Origin: Sinimarinibacterium flocculans
GTDB taxonomy: Bacteria > Pseudomonadota > Gammaproteobacteria > Nevskiales > Nevskiaceae
Direction of reading: 5' to 3'
Assembly: GCF_003201205.1 (NCBI RefSeq)
Contig: NZ_QICN01000009.1
Coordinates: 124,001-188,000 of the forward strand
DNA length: 64,000 bases
Every line of letters begins with the position of its first letter. The first letter of the stretch is position 1. The notes beneath the pieces were generated by a model. That model was not told the DNA's origin, ran no database searches, and saw nothing but the letters and a program-made list of their open reading frames with translations. This document shows positions 24,330 through 32,971 of the stretch, one piece after another. A program made the position numbers and the translations under genes.

Positions 24330-25550
24330 ATGTCCTTTCGCGTCGCTCTGTCGGGTCTGAATGCCGCTTCTGCGGAACTCGGCGTCACGGCCAACAACAT
24401 CGCCAACGTCAACACCACCGGCTTCAAGGAATCGCGCGCCGAGTTCGCGGAGCTGTTCCCGGTTTCCTCGTACGGGGTGGCCGCCAACGCCACCGGCGCC
24501 GGAACGCGCCTAGCGCGCGTGGCCCAGCAGTTCGAGCAGGGTTCGGTGAGCTTCACCAACAATGCGCTGGACCTGGCGATCTCCGGCGAAGGCTTCTTCA
24601 CGCTGTCCGATAACGGCGCGACGGTGTACTCGCGTGCCGGGGCCTTCGGCACCGACCGCAACGGCTACGTCGTCAATGCCTCGGGTCAGCGGCTGCAGGT
24701 CTTCCCGCCGATCGACGGCGCCACCGGTTTCGACACCGCGCGGCTGGCCGACCTGCAGCTCTCGACCGGCGACAATCCGCCGCTCGCCAGCTCGCGCATC
24801 ACGGCGGGCGTCAACCTGCCGGCCAGTGCCGAAGCGCCGGCTACCGGCACCTTCGACGCGACCGATCCGACCAGCTACAACTTCACGCGCTCGGTGACCG
24901 TCTACGACTCGCTCGGCGCCGCGCACACGGCGAACCTGTTCTTCGTCAAGGGCGCGAATGCCAACGAGTGGAACGTGCACGCGCAGGTCGACGGCACCGA
25001 CGTTGGCGGCGCCAACGCGCTGACGTTCTCCGACACCGGCACCTTGCTGGCGCCGGCGGGCGGCACGATCGCGCTGCCCGGCTTCACGCCCGGCACCGGT
25101 GCCGCCGACCTGGCGCTGACGCTCGACTTGTCTAGCGCCACGCAGTTCGGCGATAACTTCAGCCTCGCCGAACTCAGCCAGGACGGTTACGCGACCGGTC
25201 GCCTGACCGGCATCGAGATCACCCAGGAGGGCGTGGTGCAGGCGCGCTACACCAACGGCCAGGCAACGCCGCTGGGGCAGCTGGCGATGGCCAACTTCCC
25301 GAACCCGCAGGGGCTGCAGCAGCTCGGCAACAACGCCTGGGGCGAGAGCTTCGCCGCCGGCCAGGTGCTGCGCGGCGCGCCGGGTGAGACCGACTTCGGC
25401 CTGATCCAGGCCGGCGCGCTGGAAGGGTCCAACGTCGATCTCACCGAGCAGCTCGTCAACATGATCACGGCGCAGCGGAACTTCCAGGCCAACGCGCAGA
25501 TGATCTCGACCACCGACCAGATCACGCAGACGGTCATCAACATCCGGTAA
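24330..25550 (+). CDS. flgE: Flagellar hook protein FlgE
   Basis: The 406-residue protein starts MSFRVALSGLNAAS, has the [12 protein letters not shown] rod/hook signature, a variable central domain rich in Thr, Ala and Gly, and ends with the conserved LVNMITAQRNFQANAQMIST plus TQTVINIR. The length is usual for FlgE. It is the main component of the hook. It follows flgD by 23 bp with a CAGGAG ribosome-binding site. Confidence 0.96.
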   Translation: MSFRVALSGLNAASAELGVTANNIANVNTTGFKESRAEFAELFPVSSYGVAANATGAGTRLARVAQQFEQGSVSFTNNALDLAISGEGFFTLSDNGATVYSRAGAFGTDRNGYVVNASGQRLQVFPPIDGATGFDTARLADLQLSTGDNPPLASSRITAGVNLPASAEAPATGTFDATDPTSYNFTRSVTVYDSLGAAHTANLFFVKGANANEWNVHAQVDGTDVGGANALTFSDTGTLLAPAGGTIALPGFTPGTGAADLALTLDLSSATQFGDNFSLAELSQDGYATGRLTGIEITQEGVVQARYTNGQATPLGQLAMANFPNPQGLQQLGNNAWGESFAAGQVLRGAPGETDFGLIQAGALEGSNVDLTEQLVNMITAQRNFQANAQMISTTDQITQTVINIR

Positions 25551-25576
25551 CGGCGACAGCCGGCCGCGGAGCGAGC

Positions 25577-26323
25577 ATGGACCGATCCCTCTACGTCGCG
25601 ATGACCGGCGCCATCCAGACGCTGAAGGCGCAGGCGGCGAACAGCCACAACCTGGCCAACGCCTCGACGACCGGGTTTCGCGCCGAACTCATCGCCAACC
25701 AGTCGCGCGCGGTCGAAGGCGCCGGGCTGCCGACGCGCGTCAATGCGCTCGGCGTCGGCGTCGGCTGGGACGCACGCACCGGCGCCATGCAGCAGACCGG
25801 TCGCGATCTCGACGTCGCCTTCGCCGAGGATGTCTGGCTGGCGGTGCTCGCCCCCGATGGCACCGAGGCCTACACCAAGGCCGGCGACCTGCAGATCGAC
25901 AGCGCCGGACAGCTCCGCACCGGAGCCGGACATGCCGTGCTCGGCGACGGCGGGCCGATGGCGATTCCGCCGCATGCGCAGCTGCGGATCGGCGGCGACG
26001 GCACGGTATCGGTCGTGCCGCAGGGCAGTGGCGCGGAAACGCTGGCCGCGATCGGCCGCCTGCGCACCGTCTCCGCCGTGCCACAGCAGCTCGAACGCGG
26101 CGGCGATGGCCTGATGCGGGCGCGGCCCGGCGAACCACCGGCACCGGCGCCGGGAACGGTGCTGGTCACCGGGGCGCTGGAGTCGAGCAACGTCTCGCTG
26201 CCGGAGGCGATGGTCAACATGATCAGCCTGTCGCGGCAGTTCGAGCTGCAGGTCAAGCTGATGCGTACTGCCGAGGACAACGCACAGTCAGCGAGTTCGC
26301 TGCTGCGCATGAACGGCGCCTGA
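25577..26323 (+). CDS. flgF: Flagellar proximal rod protein FlgF
   Basis: The 248-residue protein begins MDRSLYVAMTGA, includes HNLANASTTGFRAEL, and ends with the LPEAMVNMISLSRQFELQVKLM region typical of FlgF. In most genomes flgG follows within a few bases; here the next gene is an unrelated lipoprotein gene and flgG resumes 6.6 kb later. Its sequence is intact, so the split did not damage it. Confidence 0.95.
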   Translation: MDRSLYVAMTGAIQTLKAQAANSHNLANASTTGFRAELIANQSRAVEGAGLPTRVNALGVGVGWDARTGAMQQTGRDLDVAFAEDVWLAVLAPDGTEAYTKAGDLQIDSAGQLRTGAGHAVLGDGGPMAIPPHAQLRIGGDGTVSVVPQGSGAETLAAIGRLRTVSAVPQQLERGGDGLMRARPGEPPAPAPGTVLVTGALESSNVSLPEAMVNMISLSRQFELQVKLMRTAEDNAQSASSLLRMNGA

Positions 26324-26358
26324 GGGCGCTGCATGAACAATCAGTCCTCAAATTTGTT

Positions 26359-26373
26359 TGCGATTAATTCGCA
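26359..26373 (+). promoter_or_regulatory. Fur-box-like palindrome in front of the iron-uptake-like cassette
   Basis: TGCGATT-A-ATTCGCA is a 7-1-7 inverted repeat, with one mismatching pair, of the Fur-box form (TGATAAT-N-ATTATCA). It stands in the 139-bp AT-richer gap between flgF and the first cassette gene, about 90 bp before its ATG. The iron-related content of the following genes supports Fur control, but this is a pattern match to a degenerate consensus. Confidence 0.45.
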
Positions 26374-26462
26374 TTACGCTTAGCATCCTCGAACGCCGCC
26401 GCGTGGCGGTTTAGGCCGTGGACGCGCTCGCGCCGGCCCGTGACTCAACGAGGAAGGGAACG

Positions 26463-27917
26463 ATGAACAAAAGGATTCCGCTGTCGGCCGTGCTGATCGG
26501 CACGGTTCTGGCGCTCGGCGCCTGCTCCGACGATGACAACGACGGCGTCATCGATATCGGTGGCGGCGAAAGGCTGGTGGTCTTCGGTCTCGGCACCGCG
26601 CCGGCCGCCAGCGGCCGTACCGACAACGATCGCTACGTCGTGCGCCTGAACGCGCAGGACGGTACGCCGGATACGCAGTTCAACGGCGGCGCGCCGGTGA
26701 GCTTCCACAGCAGCGGCACGCTCAGCGACAACGCCCGCCGCGGCCTCGTCGAGGACGACGGCAGCATCGTCAGCGCCGGCTATACCAACCTCGGCGACGG
26801 ACTGGGCAACCACGTGTTCCTGATCCGCCTGAATGCCGACGGTTCGCTGGATACCGGCTTCGGCGGCTTCGTGTTTCCGGAGGACTCGACCGAGGCCGCC
26901 GGCGGCGCCAGGCCCGGCGTGGCGATCTACAACCCGTTCAAGGTCGACGGCGGCTTCGCCGAAGCCTATGGCGCCGCACGGCTGAGCAACGGCGACTACG
27001 TGACCACCGGCTACGGCCGTGCGACCGCGGCGGACACGCCGTCGACGCTGGGCTTTGCCACCAGCGTCGAGAACGACCTGGTGCCGTTCCGCGTCGCTGC
27101 CGACGGACTCGACACGAGCTGGGGCAATGACGGTGCGCAGGCGGTCCAGAGCGAAGGCCAGGGCGCCGGGTCCAGCGAAGAGGAACGCGGCCGCGCGATC
27201 ATCGCGCTGAGCGACGATCGCACCGTGCACGCGGGTCGCTTCGCCGGCGAACCGGCGCTGTACGTGATCAAGGCCGACGGCGAGCTCGATACCAGCGTCA
27301 GCGACGACGGCATCATCCTGCTGACGAACCAGCAGTCGAACTCGCAGTTCTTCAACGTCGCGCTGTCGCCGGACGGCACGCGCATCGCGGCGACGACCAA
27401 CGACAACACCGCCGGCGCGCGTCTCGTCGTGCTGTCGGTGGCCGACTTCTCGGTGCTCGCCGACGTGGTCACGCAGCGTGCCAACGATCTGCGCGGCCTG
27501 ACGTTCGACAATGACGGCAACATCGTCGTGTCCGGCTACGCGGGGACCGAGGCGGCGCTGCGCCGTACCGCCGTGGGTCGCTTCACCGCCGACGGCGAGG
27601 TCGATGACAGCTTCGGCGACGACGGCTTCGTCACCGTCGATCTTGCCCCCGGCCTCGATGAGCAGTCGCTCGCGGTCGTGACGCTGGACAACGGCGATGT
27701 CGTCGCCGCGGTCAATGCCACGGATGCCGATGGCGGCCAGTCGGTCTACCTGGTGCGCTTCGGTGCCGACGGCACGCAGCAGACGTCGGCCGACGGCTGG
27801 GGCGACGCGGATGGGAAGCTCGAGGTGGTCTTCGGCACCGCCAACGCCAACAACGACGCGCTGGCGCCGCCGAGCGACACCGCCTGGGATCTGCAGGTCT
27901 ATACGCTGCCGCAGTAA
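26463..27917 (+). CDS. Lipoprotein with delta-60-type repeats, probable beta-propeller
   Basis: The 484-residue protein has a lipoprotein signal ending LALGAC with the acylated Cys at residue 21 and an acidic linker (SDDDNDG). The rest consists of repeats of about 55-75 residues containing the pattern ADGxLDTxFGxxG (for example NADGSLDTGFGG and TADGEVDDSFGDDG), the delta-60 repeat signature, with GD/GN turns. This suggests a beta-propeller-like fold at the outer membrane. Function is unknown. It starts after GAGGAAGGGAACG and is the first gene of a four-gene cassette lying inside the flagellar operon; the next genes suggest a part in iron or haem handling. Confidence 0.82.
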   Translation: MNKRIPLSAVLIGTVLALGACSDDDNDGVIDIGGGERLVVFGLGTAPAASGRTDNDRYVVRLNAQDGTPDTQFNGGAPVSFHSSGTLSDNARRGLVEDDGSIVSAGYTNLGDGLGNHVFLIRLNADGSLDTGFGGFVFPEDSTEAAGGARPGVAIYNPFKVDGGFAEAYGAARLSNGDYVTTGYGRATAADTPSTLGFATSVENDLVPFRVAADGLDTSWGNDGAQAVQSEGQGAGSSEEERGRAIIALSDDRTVHAGRFAGEPALYVIKADGELDTSVSDDGIILLTNQQSNSQFFNVALSPDGTRIAATTNDNTAGARLVVLSVADFSVLADVVTQRANDLRGLTFDNDGNIVVSGYAGTEAALRRTAVGRFTADGEVDDSFGDDGFVTVDLAPGLDEQSLAVVTLDNGDVVAAVNATDADGGQSVYLVRFGADGTQQTSADGWGDADGKLEVVFGTANANNDALAPPSDTAWDLQVYTLPQ

Positions 27918-27992
27918 CATCCCGCCGCACAACGCCACCCGCCGCTCCGATTCCCGGGCCGGCGGGTTGCGCATTTCTACGGAGACTTGTCG

Positions 27993-29279
27993 ATGAACGT
28001 CCCGACTTCCTCGCGCCGCCCCGGCCTGCGGGCCGGCGTACGCCTCGGCGCGGCCCTGCTGGCGCTGGCCGTTTCAGCCTGCGGCGGCGGTGGGGGCGGC
28101 GGCGATGCGCAACCGACGCCGACCGCCAGCCCGACTGCCAGTCCCACGGCAAGCCCGACGCCGGGACCGGTGGTCGGCGACGCGGCACGCCGCGCGGTGC
28201 TCAAGGACATCGGCGAGCGCGTCATCCTGCCGGCGCTGCGCGACTTCGACGCCAAGGCGCAGACGCTGGCGGCCGCCGTGTCGGCCTTGTCGGAGGTTCC
28301 GGGCGATGTCGCCGACCGCACCGAGGCGCAGGAGGCCTGGCGCGCGGCGACCGCCAGCTGGCAGCGCAGCGAGGTCCTGCAGGTGGGGCCGGCCGGGCTG
28401 TCGTCGGGCCTCGACGCGACGCCGGGCGGCGCCAACCTGCGCGATGCGATCTACTCGTATCCGTTCCGCAACGTCTGCACGATCGAGCAGCTCGCGGCGC
28501 AGGATGCCGTCGTCACCGCAGGCTCGTCGATTGAGGTCACCGGGCTGGGGGCGCTGGAGTTCCTGCTGTTCGTCGACGAGGCGAACCCCTGCGGACTCGC
28601 GACGCCGCCGACGGCACAGCAGCGCGCGAACTATGCGGCGAGCGCCGCCAATCGCATCGCCACGGTCGCCGCCGACTTGCGCAACCGCTGGGAAACGGCC
28701 GGCGGCAACTTCATCGCACAGTGGAACACGGCCGGCGATGGCAGCACCGTCTACGCACGGCCGCAGGATGCGCTCGATGCCCTGTCGGTCGCGCTGTTCT
28801 ACACCGAGAAGGAAACCAAGGACCGCAAGATCGCCTGTCCGACCGGCATCGGCGCCAACGGCCTGAGCTGCGAGGGCAACGACGTGGATCGCGTCGAGTT
28901 CTCCTATGCGCGCGCCTCGACACCGGCGCTGCAGGCCAACGTGCAGGTCTTCCGCGACGTCTTCACCGGACTCGACGACGGCATGGGCATCAACGATCTG
29001 CTCGAGGGCATCGAGCGCGAGGATATCGCGCAGCGCCTGCAGGCTGAACTCGACGGGACGCTCGAGGCGATCGACGCGCTCGATCCGGACTTCGAGACGG
29101 CGGTCGCGGCGATCGACGACAACACCGCGTGCATCAACGCGTCCAGCGCGGCCGAGGGCGAGCCGGCGGCCTGTGCGTTGCACGGCCAGATCAAGCGGGC
29201 GATGGACATCTTCCGCACCGAGGTCGTCGGAGCGTTGTCGCTGGCGACGCCGGACCGGGCTGCCGGCGACAACGACTGA
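27993..29279 (+). CDS. Imelysin-family (IrpA-like) lipoprotein
   Basis: The 428-residue protein has a lipobox LAVSAC with Cys at residue 30, a run of seven Gly, and a Pro/Thr/Ala/Ser linker with three TASP units. An imelysin (peptidase M75-like) domain follows, recognised by RTEAQEAWRAATASWQRSEVLQVGP, RDAIYSYPFRNVC and LGALEFLLF. At the position of the family GxHxxE motif it reads GLGALE (184-189): the Glu is kept and the His is lost. Imelysin proteins take part in periplasmic or outer-membrane iron uptake. The start at 27993 follows a GGAGA ribosome-binding site. The TonB receptor two genes downstream supports the iron-related assignment. Confidence 0.87.
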   Translation: MNVPTSSRRPGLRAGVRLGAALLALAVSACGGGGGGGDAQPTPTASPTASPTASPTPGPVVGDAARRAVLKDIGERVILPALRDFDAKAQTLAAAVSALSEVPGDVADRTEAQEAWRAATASWQRSEVLQVGPAGLSSGLDATPGGANLRDAIYSYPFRNVCTIEQLAAQDAVVTAGSSIEVTGLGALEFLLFVDEANPCGLATPPTAQQRANYAASAANRIATVAADLRNRWETAGGNFIAQWNTAGDGSTVYARPQDALDALSVALFYTEKETKDRKIACPTGIGANGLSCEGNDVDRVEFSYARASTPALQANVQVFRDVFTGLDDGMGINDLLEGIEREDIAQRLQAELDGTLEAIDALDPDFETAVAAIDDNTACINASSAAEGEPAACALHGQIKRAMDIFRTEVVGALSLATPDRAAGDND

Positions 29280-29301
29280 TCGCGGGACGGAGTTCCAGGA
29301 G

Positions 29302-30696
29302 GTGGGGTTCGATGCCAATGCGCTGCATCGCCGGCTGAACCGGCCGCTCGACATCGCCGCTCTGGCGGTGTTCCGCATGCTGTTCGGCGGCCTGATGTTC
29401 GTCGGCACGCTGCGCTTCATGTCGTGCAACTGGATCGAGCTGTTCTACGTCGAGCCGCGTTTCCACTTCAAGTACTGGGGCTTCTCGTGGGTGCAGGTGC
29501 CGGGCGAAACCGGCCTCTATCTGCTCTATGGCGGCATCGCGCTGTCGGCGCTGCTCGTGGCGCTCGGCGCGTTCTACCGCGTGGCCATCGTCGCGTTCTG
29601 GTGCCTGTTCACCTACGCGGAGCTGATGGATGTCACCACCTATCTCAACCACTACTACTTCGTCAGCCTGCTCGCGCTGATCCTGTGCTTCCTGTCACCG
29701 CACCGGGCATGGTCGATCGACGCCTGGCGCCGGCCGGCGTTGCGGGCCGACACGCTGCCGGCGTGGCAGACCGGCTGGCTGCGCTTCCAGGTCGGCCTGC
29801 TGTACTTCTACGCCGGCTGGGCCAAGTTCGAGCCCGACTGGCTGCTGCATGCGCAGCCGCTGAACATCTGGCTGCCGCCGCATGCCGGCCTGCCGCTGAT
29901 CGGGCCGCTGCTCGACGAGATCTGGGTGCACTACGCGTTCTCGTGGTTCGCCTTCGTGTTCGACGTGACCATCATCGGCTTCATGCTGTGGAAGCGGACG
30001 CGGCTGGCGGCCTTCGGCGTGATCGTCGTCTTCCACGTGCTCACGCATCTCTTCTTCAACATCGGCCTATTCCCGTTCATCATGGTCCTGTCGGTGCTGA
30101 TCTTCTTCGAGCCGGACTGGCCGCGTGCCTGGCTGCGCCGCCTGGGCGTGCGCCGCGATGCGGCAGCACCCCAAGCCCCGGCGACGGCGGGATGGCGCCC
30201 TGCATCCGCGGCGTTTGCGACACTCGTCGCCGGCTTCTGCCTGTTCCAGTTCCTGCTGCCGCTGCGTCACTGGCTGTATCCGGGCACGGTGCTCTGGCAC
30301 GAGCAGGGCATGCGTTTCTCGTGGCGGGTGATGCTGCGCGAGAAGTCCGGGGCGCTGGCCTACCGTGTCGTCGATGCGCACGGACAGACCCGTATCGTCA
30401 CGCCGCGCGACTACCTGTCCGAACTGCAGTACCGCGAGATGGCGGGGCAGCCGGACCTGATCCTGCAGCTCGCCCATCACATCCGCGACGATTTCGAAGC
30501 GCGTGGCCTCGGGCCGGTGCAGGTCTATGCCGACTCGCGGGTCTCGCTCAACGGCCGTGCGGCCCGACGGATGATCGATCCCGAGGCCGATCTCGCGCGG
30601 CTGCCCGACGGCATTGCGCGCGCGGCGTGGATCACGCCGCCACCCGACGAGCCCCCGCGAACGCATCCACCGCTGCGCATCGTGCGGCGCGACTAG
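29302..30696 (+). CDS. HTTM domain (vitamin K-dependent gamma-carboxylase-like) membrane protein
   Basis: The product is about 464 residues if it starts at the GTG at 29302; no ATG precedes the conserved LNRPLDIAALAVFR segment, so the start is uncertain. The N-terminal two thirds carry several membrane helices of the HTTM type. Residues about 323-350 carry the gamma-carboxylase-like stretch LYPGTVLWHEQGMRFSWRV with MLREKSG. A soluble C-terminal region follows. Such proteins resemble the core of vitamin-K-dependent gamma-glutamyl carboxylase; bacterial functions are mostly unknown. It stands between the imelysin gene (22 bp) and the TonB receptor gene (22 bp), in one operon. Confidence 0.83.
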   Translation: MGFDANALHRRLNRPLDIAALAVFRMLFGGLMFVGTLRFMSCNWIELFYVEPRFHFKYWGFSWVQVPGETGLYLLYGGIALSALLVALGAFYRVAIVAFWCLFTYAELMDVTTYLNHYYFVSLLALILCFLSPHRAWSIDAWRRPALRADTLPAWQTGWLRFQVGLLYFYAGWAKFEPDWLLHAQPLNIWLPPHAGLPLIGPLLDEIWVHYAFSWFAFVFDVTIIGFMLWKRTRLAAFGVIVVFHVLTHLFFNIGLFPFIMVLSVLIFFEPDWPRAWLRRLGVRRDAAAPQAPATAGWRPASAAFATLVAGFCLFQFLLPLRHWLYPGTVLWHEQGMRFSWRVMLREKSGALAYRVVDAHGQTRIVTPRDYLSELQYREMAGQPDLILQLAHHIRDDFEARGLGPVQVYADSRVSLNGRAARRMIDPEADLARLPDGIARAAWITPPPDEPPRTHPPLRIVRRD

Positions 30697-30718
30697 ACCA
30701 GAAAAAAAGGAACCTTAC

Positions 30719-32872
30719 ATGCGTGTTGCTTTCGCCGGACTGGCGGTCCTGTGCATGGCGTCTGCCGCGGCGGCCGACGAGGCGCCGGCCACGGCGCTCG
30801 AGACGATCACCGTCATCGGCCAGGCCGAGGCCGATGCGCGCATCGTCGGTTCGGCGCATCTGGTCGACCAGCAGACGCTCGAGGCCTTTGCCTACGACGA
30901 TCTCAACCGCGTGCTCGCCTTCGTGCCCGGGGTCTATCTGCGCGAGGAAGACGGCTTCGGTCTGCGGCCCAACATCGGCTTGCGCGGCGCCAACTCCGAC
31001 CGCAGCCAGAAGGTCACGCTGCTCGAGGACGGTGTGCTGTTCGGCCCGGCGCCGTATTCGGCGCCGGCGGCCTACTACTCGCCGCTGACGGCGCGCATGG
31101 TCGGCGTCGAAGTGTTCAAGGGGCCGGCGGCGATCCAGCACGGGCCTCAGACCATCGGCGGCGCGGTGAACCTGATCTCGGCACCGGTTCCCGGCGTCCT
31201 GTCCGGCCTGGTGGCCGTCGACGGCGGTACCGACGGTTACGGTCGCGCGCACCTGCGTGGCAGCGGTCCGCTCGGCAGCTTCGGCGCGCTGGGCGAGTTC
31301 GTGCACGTGCGCAGCGATGGCTTCAAGGCACTCGACGGCGGCGGCGACACCGGTTTCGAGAAGAACGAGGCCATGGTCAAGCTCGGCCACGACCTCGGCG
31401 AAGGCCGCATCGAATTGCGCCTGGGCTACGCCGACGAGGTCTCCGACGAGACCTACCTGGGCCTGACCGAGGCCGACTTCCGCGCCGAGCCGCTGCGTCG
31501 CTACGCCGCCAGCGCGCTCGACCGTATGGACTGGGAGTGGTATGGCGTGCGCCTCGACCTCGAGCAACCGTTGCTCGGCGGCCGGCTGCTGGCGACGGCC
31601 TACACTCACGACTTCAGCCGCGCGTGGATGAAGTTCAACAATCTGCGTGGCGAGGACATCCGCGAAGTGCTGGCTGCGCCGGAGACACCGCGTAACCAGG
31701 TCTACTACCAGACGCTGACCGGCCAGCGCGACGGCAATCCGAACGAGAGCAGCGACGATCTGCTGATCGGCACCAACGATCGCGATTTCCGCTCGTCCGG
31801 TGTGCAGGGACGCCTGCGCTGGAATCTCGGCGCCGGCGCGTGGAGCCACGGCATCGAGGCCGGTGCGCGCCTGCACGACGACCGCATCCGGCGCCTGCAC
31901 GACGAGTTCGCCTACGACATGCTCGGTGGCCGCCCGGTCCGCAATGCCACGGCCGGCGCGATCACGGCCGACAACACGGCGCGTGCCACCGCCCTGGCGG
32001 CCTGGCTGCGCGACGAGATCGTCCGCGGTCGCTGGACGATCGCGCCCGGACTGCGCATCGAGTCGATCGACACCTCCTTCGACGACCGCCTGGCCGGGCT
32101 CGGAAACGACGATCGTTACAGCGTCGTGCTGCCGGGCATCGGCGTGAACTTCGCCCAGACCGCGACCCTGAGCTGGTTCGGCGGGGTACACAAGGGCTTC
32201 TCGCCCGGCTCGCCGGGCAGCGGCGAAGTCGAGCCCGAAGAGGCCGTGAACTACGAGGCCGGGCTGGTCTGGAACGGCGTCGCCGGTCGCATCGAGCTGA
32301 CGGGCTTCTACAGTGACTACAGCAATCTCACCGCGCAGTGCACCTTCTCCGCGGGCTGCGACGACGCCGAGCTCGACCAGCAGACGAATGCCGGCGAGGT
32401 GCGCGTGCAGGGTGTGGAGGCCGGCTGGCGCGATGCGTTCGCCGTCGGCCAGCTGTCGTTGCCGCTGTCGGTGACCTACACGTGGACGGACGGCGAGTTC
32501 CGCGAATCCTTCGAATCGCCGAACCCGCAGTTCGAGGTCGTGGAGCGGGGCGACGAGCTGCCCTACGTGCCGGAGCACCGCGCCAACGCCGTCGTCGGTC
32601 TCGAGCATCCGCGTTGGGACACGCAGCTGTCGGTGACCTATGTGTCGGCGATGCGCGACACCGCCGGCAGCGGCCCGATTCCTGCAGGCGAGGGCAGCGA
32701 CGGCTTCACCGTTGTCGACCTGGCCGCCGGCTGGGCGCTGAGCGATACGCTGCGCCTCGTCGGGCGTATCGACAATCTGCTCGACCGCGAGTACGTCGTG
32801 GCGCGGCGGCCCTTCGGCGCCCGGCCCGGCAAGCCGCTGTCGGCGCAGCTCGGCGTCCGCTACCGGTTCTGA
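30719..32872 (+). CDS. TonB-dependent receptor, FecA-like
   Basis: The 717-residue protein has a signal peptide (cleaved near SAAAADE), a TonB-box-like ETITVIG segment, a plug domain with FVPGVYLREEDGFGLRPNIG and RGANSDRSQKVTLLEDGV, and a beta-barrel ending in RYRF (terminal Phe). The plug motif is that of the FecA/iron(III) dicitrate-like group. No N-terminal FecA signalling extension is present, and no sigma/anti-sigma genes are near, so regulation by Fur alone is likely. The start at 30719 follows AAAAAAAGGAACC. It ends the cassette and is followed by a strong hairpin. Confidence 0.93.
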   Translation: MRVAFAGLAVLCMASAAAADEAPATALETITVIGQAEADARIVGSAHLVDQQTLEAFAYDDLNRVLAFVPGVYLREEDGFGLRPNIGLRGANSDRSQKVTLLEDGVLFGPAPYSAPAAYYSPLTARMVGVEVFKGPAAIQHGPQTIGGAVNLISAPVPGVLSGLVAVDGGTDGYGRAHLRGSGPLGSFGALGEFVHVRSDGFKALDGGGDTGFEKNEAMVKLGHDLGEGRIELRLGYADEVSDETYLGLTEADFRAEPLRRYAASALDRMDWEWYGVRLDLEQPLLGGRLLATAYTHDFSRAWMKFNNLRGEDIREVLAAPETPRNQVYYQTLTGQRDGNPNESSDDLLIGTNDRDFRSSGVQGRLRWNLGAGAWSHGIEAGARLHDDRIRRLHDEFAYDMLGGRPVRNATAGAITADNTARATALAAWLRDEIVRGRWTIAPGLRIESIDTSFDDRLAGLGNDDRYSVVLPGIGVNFAQTATLSWFGGVHKGFSPGSPGSGEVEPEEAVNYEAGLVWNGVAGRIELTGFYSDYSNLTAQCTFSAGCDDAELDQQTNAGEVRVQGVEAGWRDAFAVGQLSLPLSVTYTWTDGEFRESFESPNPQFEVVERGDELPYVPEHRANAVVGLEHPRWDTQLSVTYVSAMRDTAGSGPIPAGEGSDGFTVVDLAAGWALSDTLRLVGRIDNLLDREYVVARRPFGARPGKPLSAQLGVRYRF

Positions 32873-32875
32873 GCA

Positions 32876-32895
32876 GGCGCCGGGTTTCCGGCGCC
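32876..32895 (+). terminator. Hairpin after the TonB receptor gene
   Basis: GGCGCCGG, a GTTT loop and CCGGCGCC form a perfect 8-bp GC stem 3 bp after the stop codon. No T-run follows, so it may stabilise the mRNA end or need Rho. It would separate cassette transcripts from flgG. Confidence 0.5.
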
Positions 32896-32914
32896 GCAAC
32901 AGGGTTCCGGGGGC

Positions 32915-32930
32915 TGGTCCGGAACTTGTA
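32915..32930 (+). promoter_or_regulatory. Sigma-54-like site before flgG
   Basis: CTGGTCCGGAACTTGTA has GG at 32916-32917 and a TTGT at the -12 position with the correct 10-base spacing, but GT instead of the usual GC. It lies 41 bp before the flgG ATG. If real, it gives flgGHIJKL its own RpoN promoter despite the interrupting cassette. Confidence 0.4.
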
Positions 32931-32971
32931 GACCCCCTGCCAAAGGCGGATTTCCGTCGCCGGAGGCAGTC

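Noticed and set aside
26324-32971. The cassette inside the flg operon as a transposon or prophage insertion
   Set aside because: No transposase, integrase, terminal repeats or target duplication are seen, and flgF and flgG are both intact.
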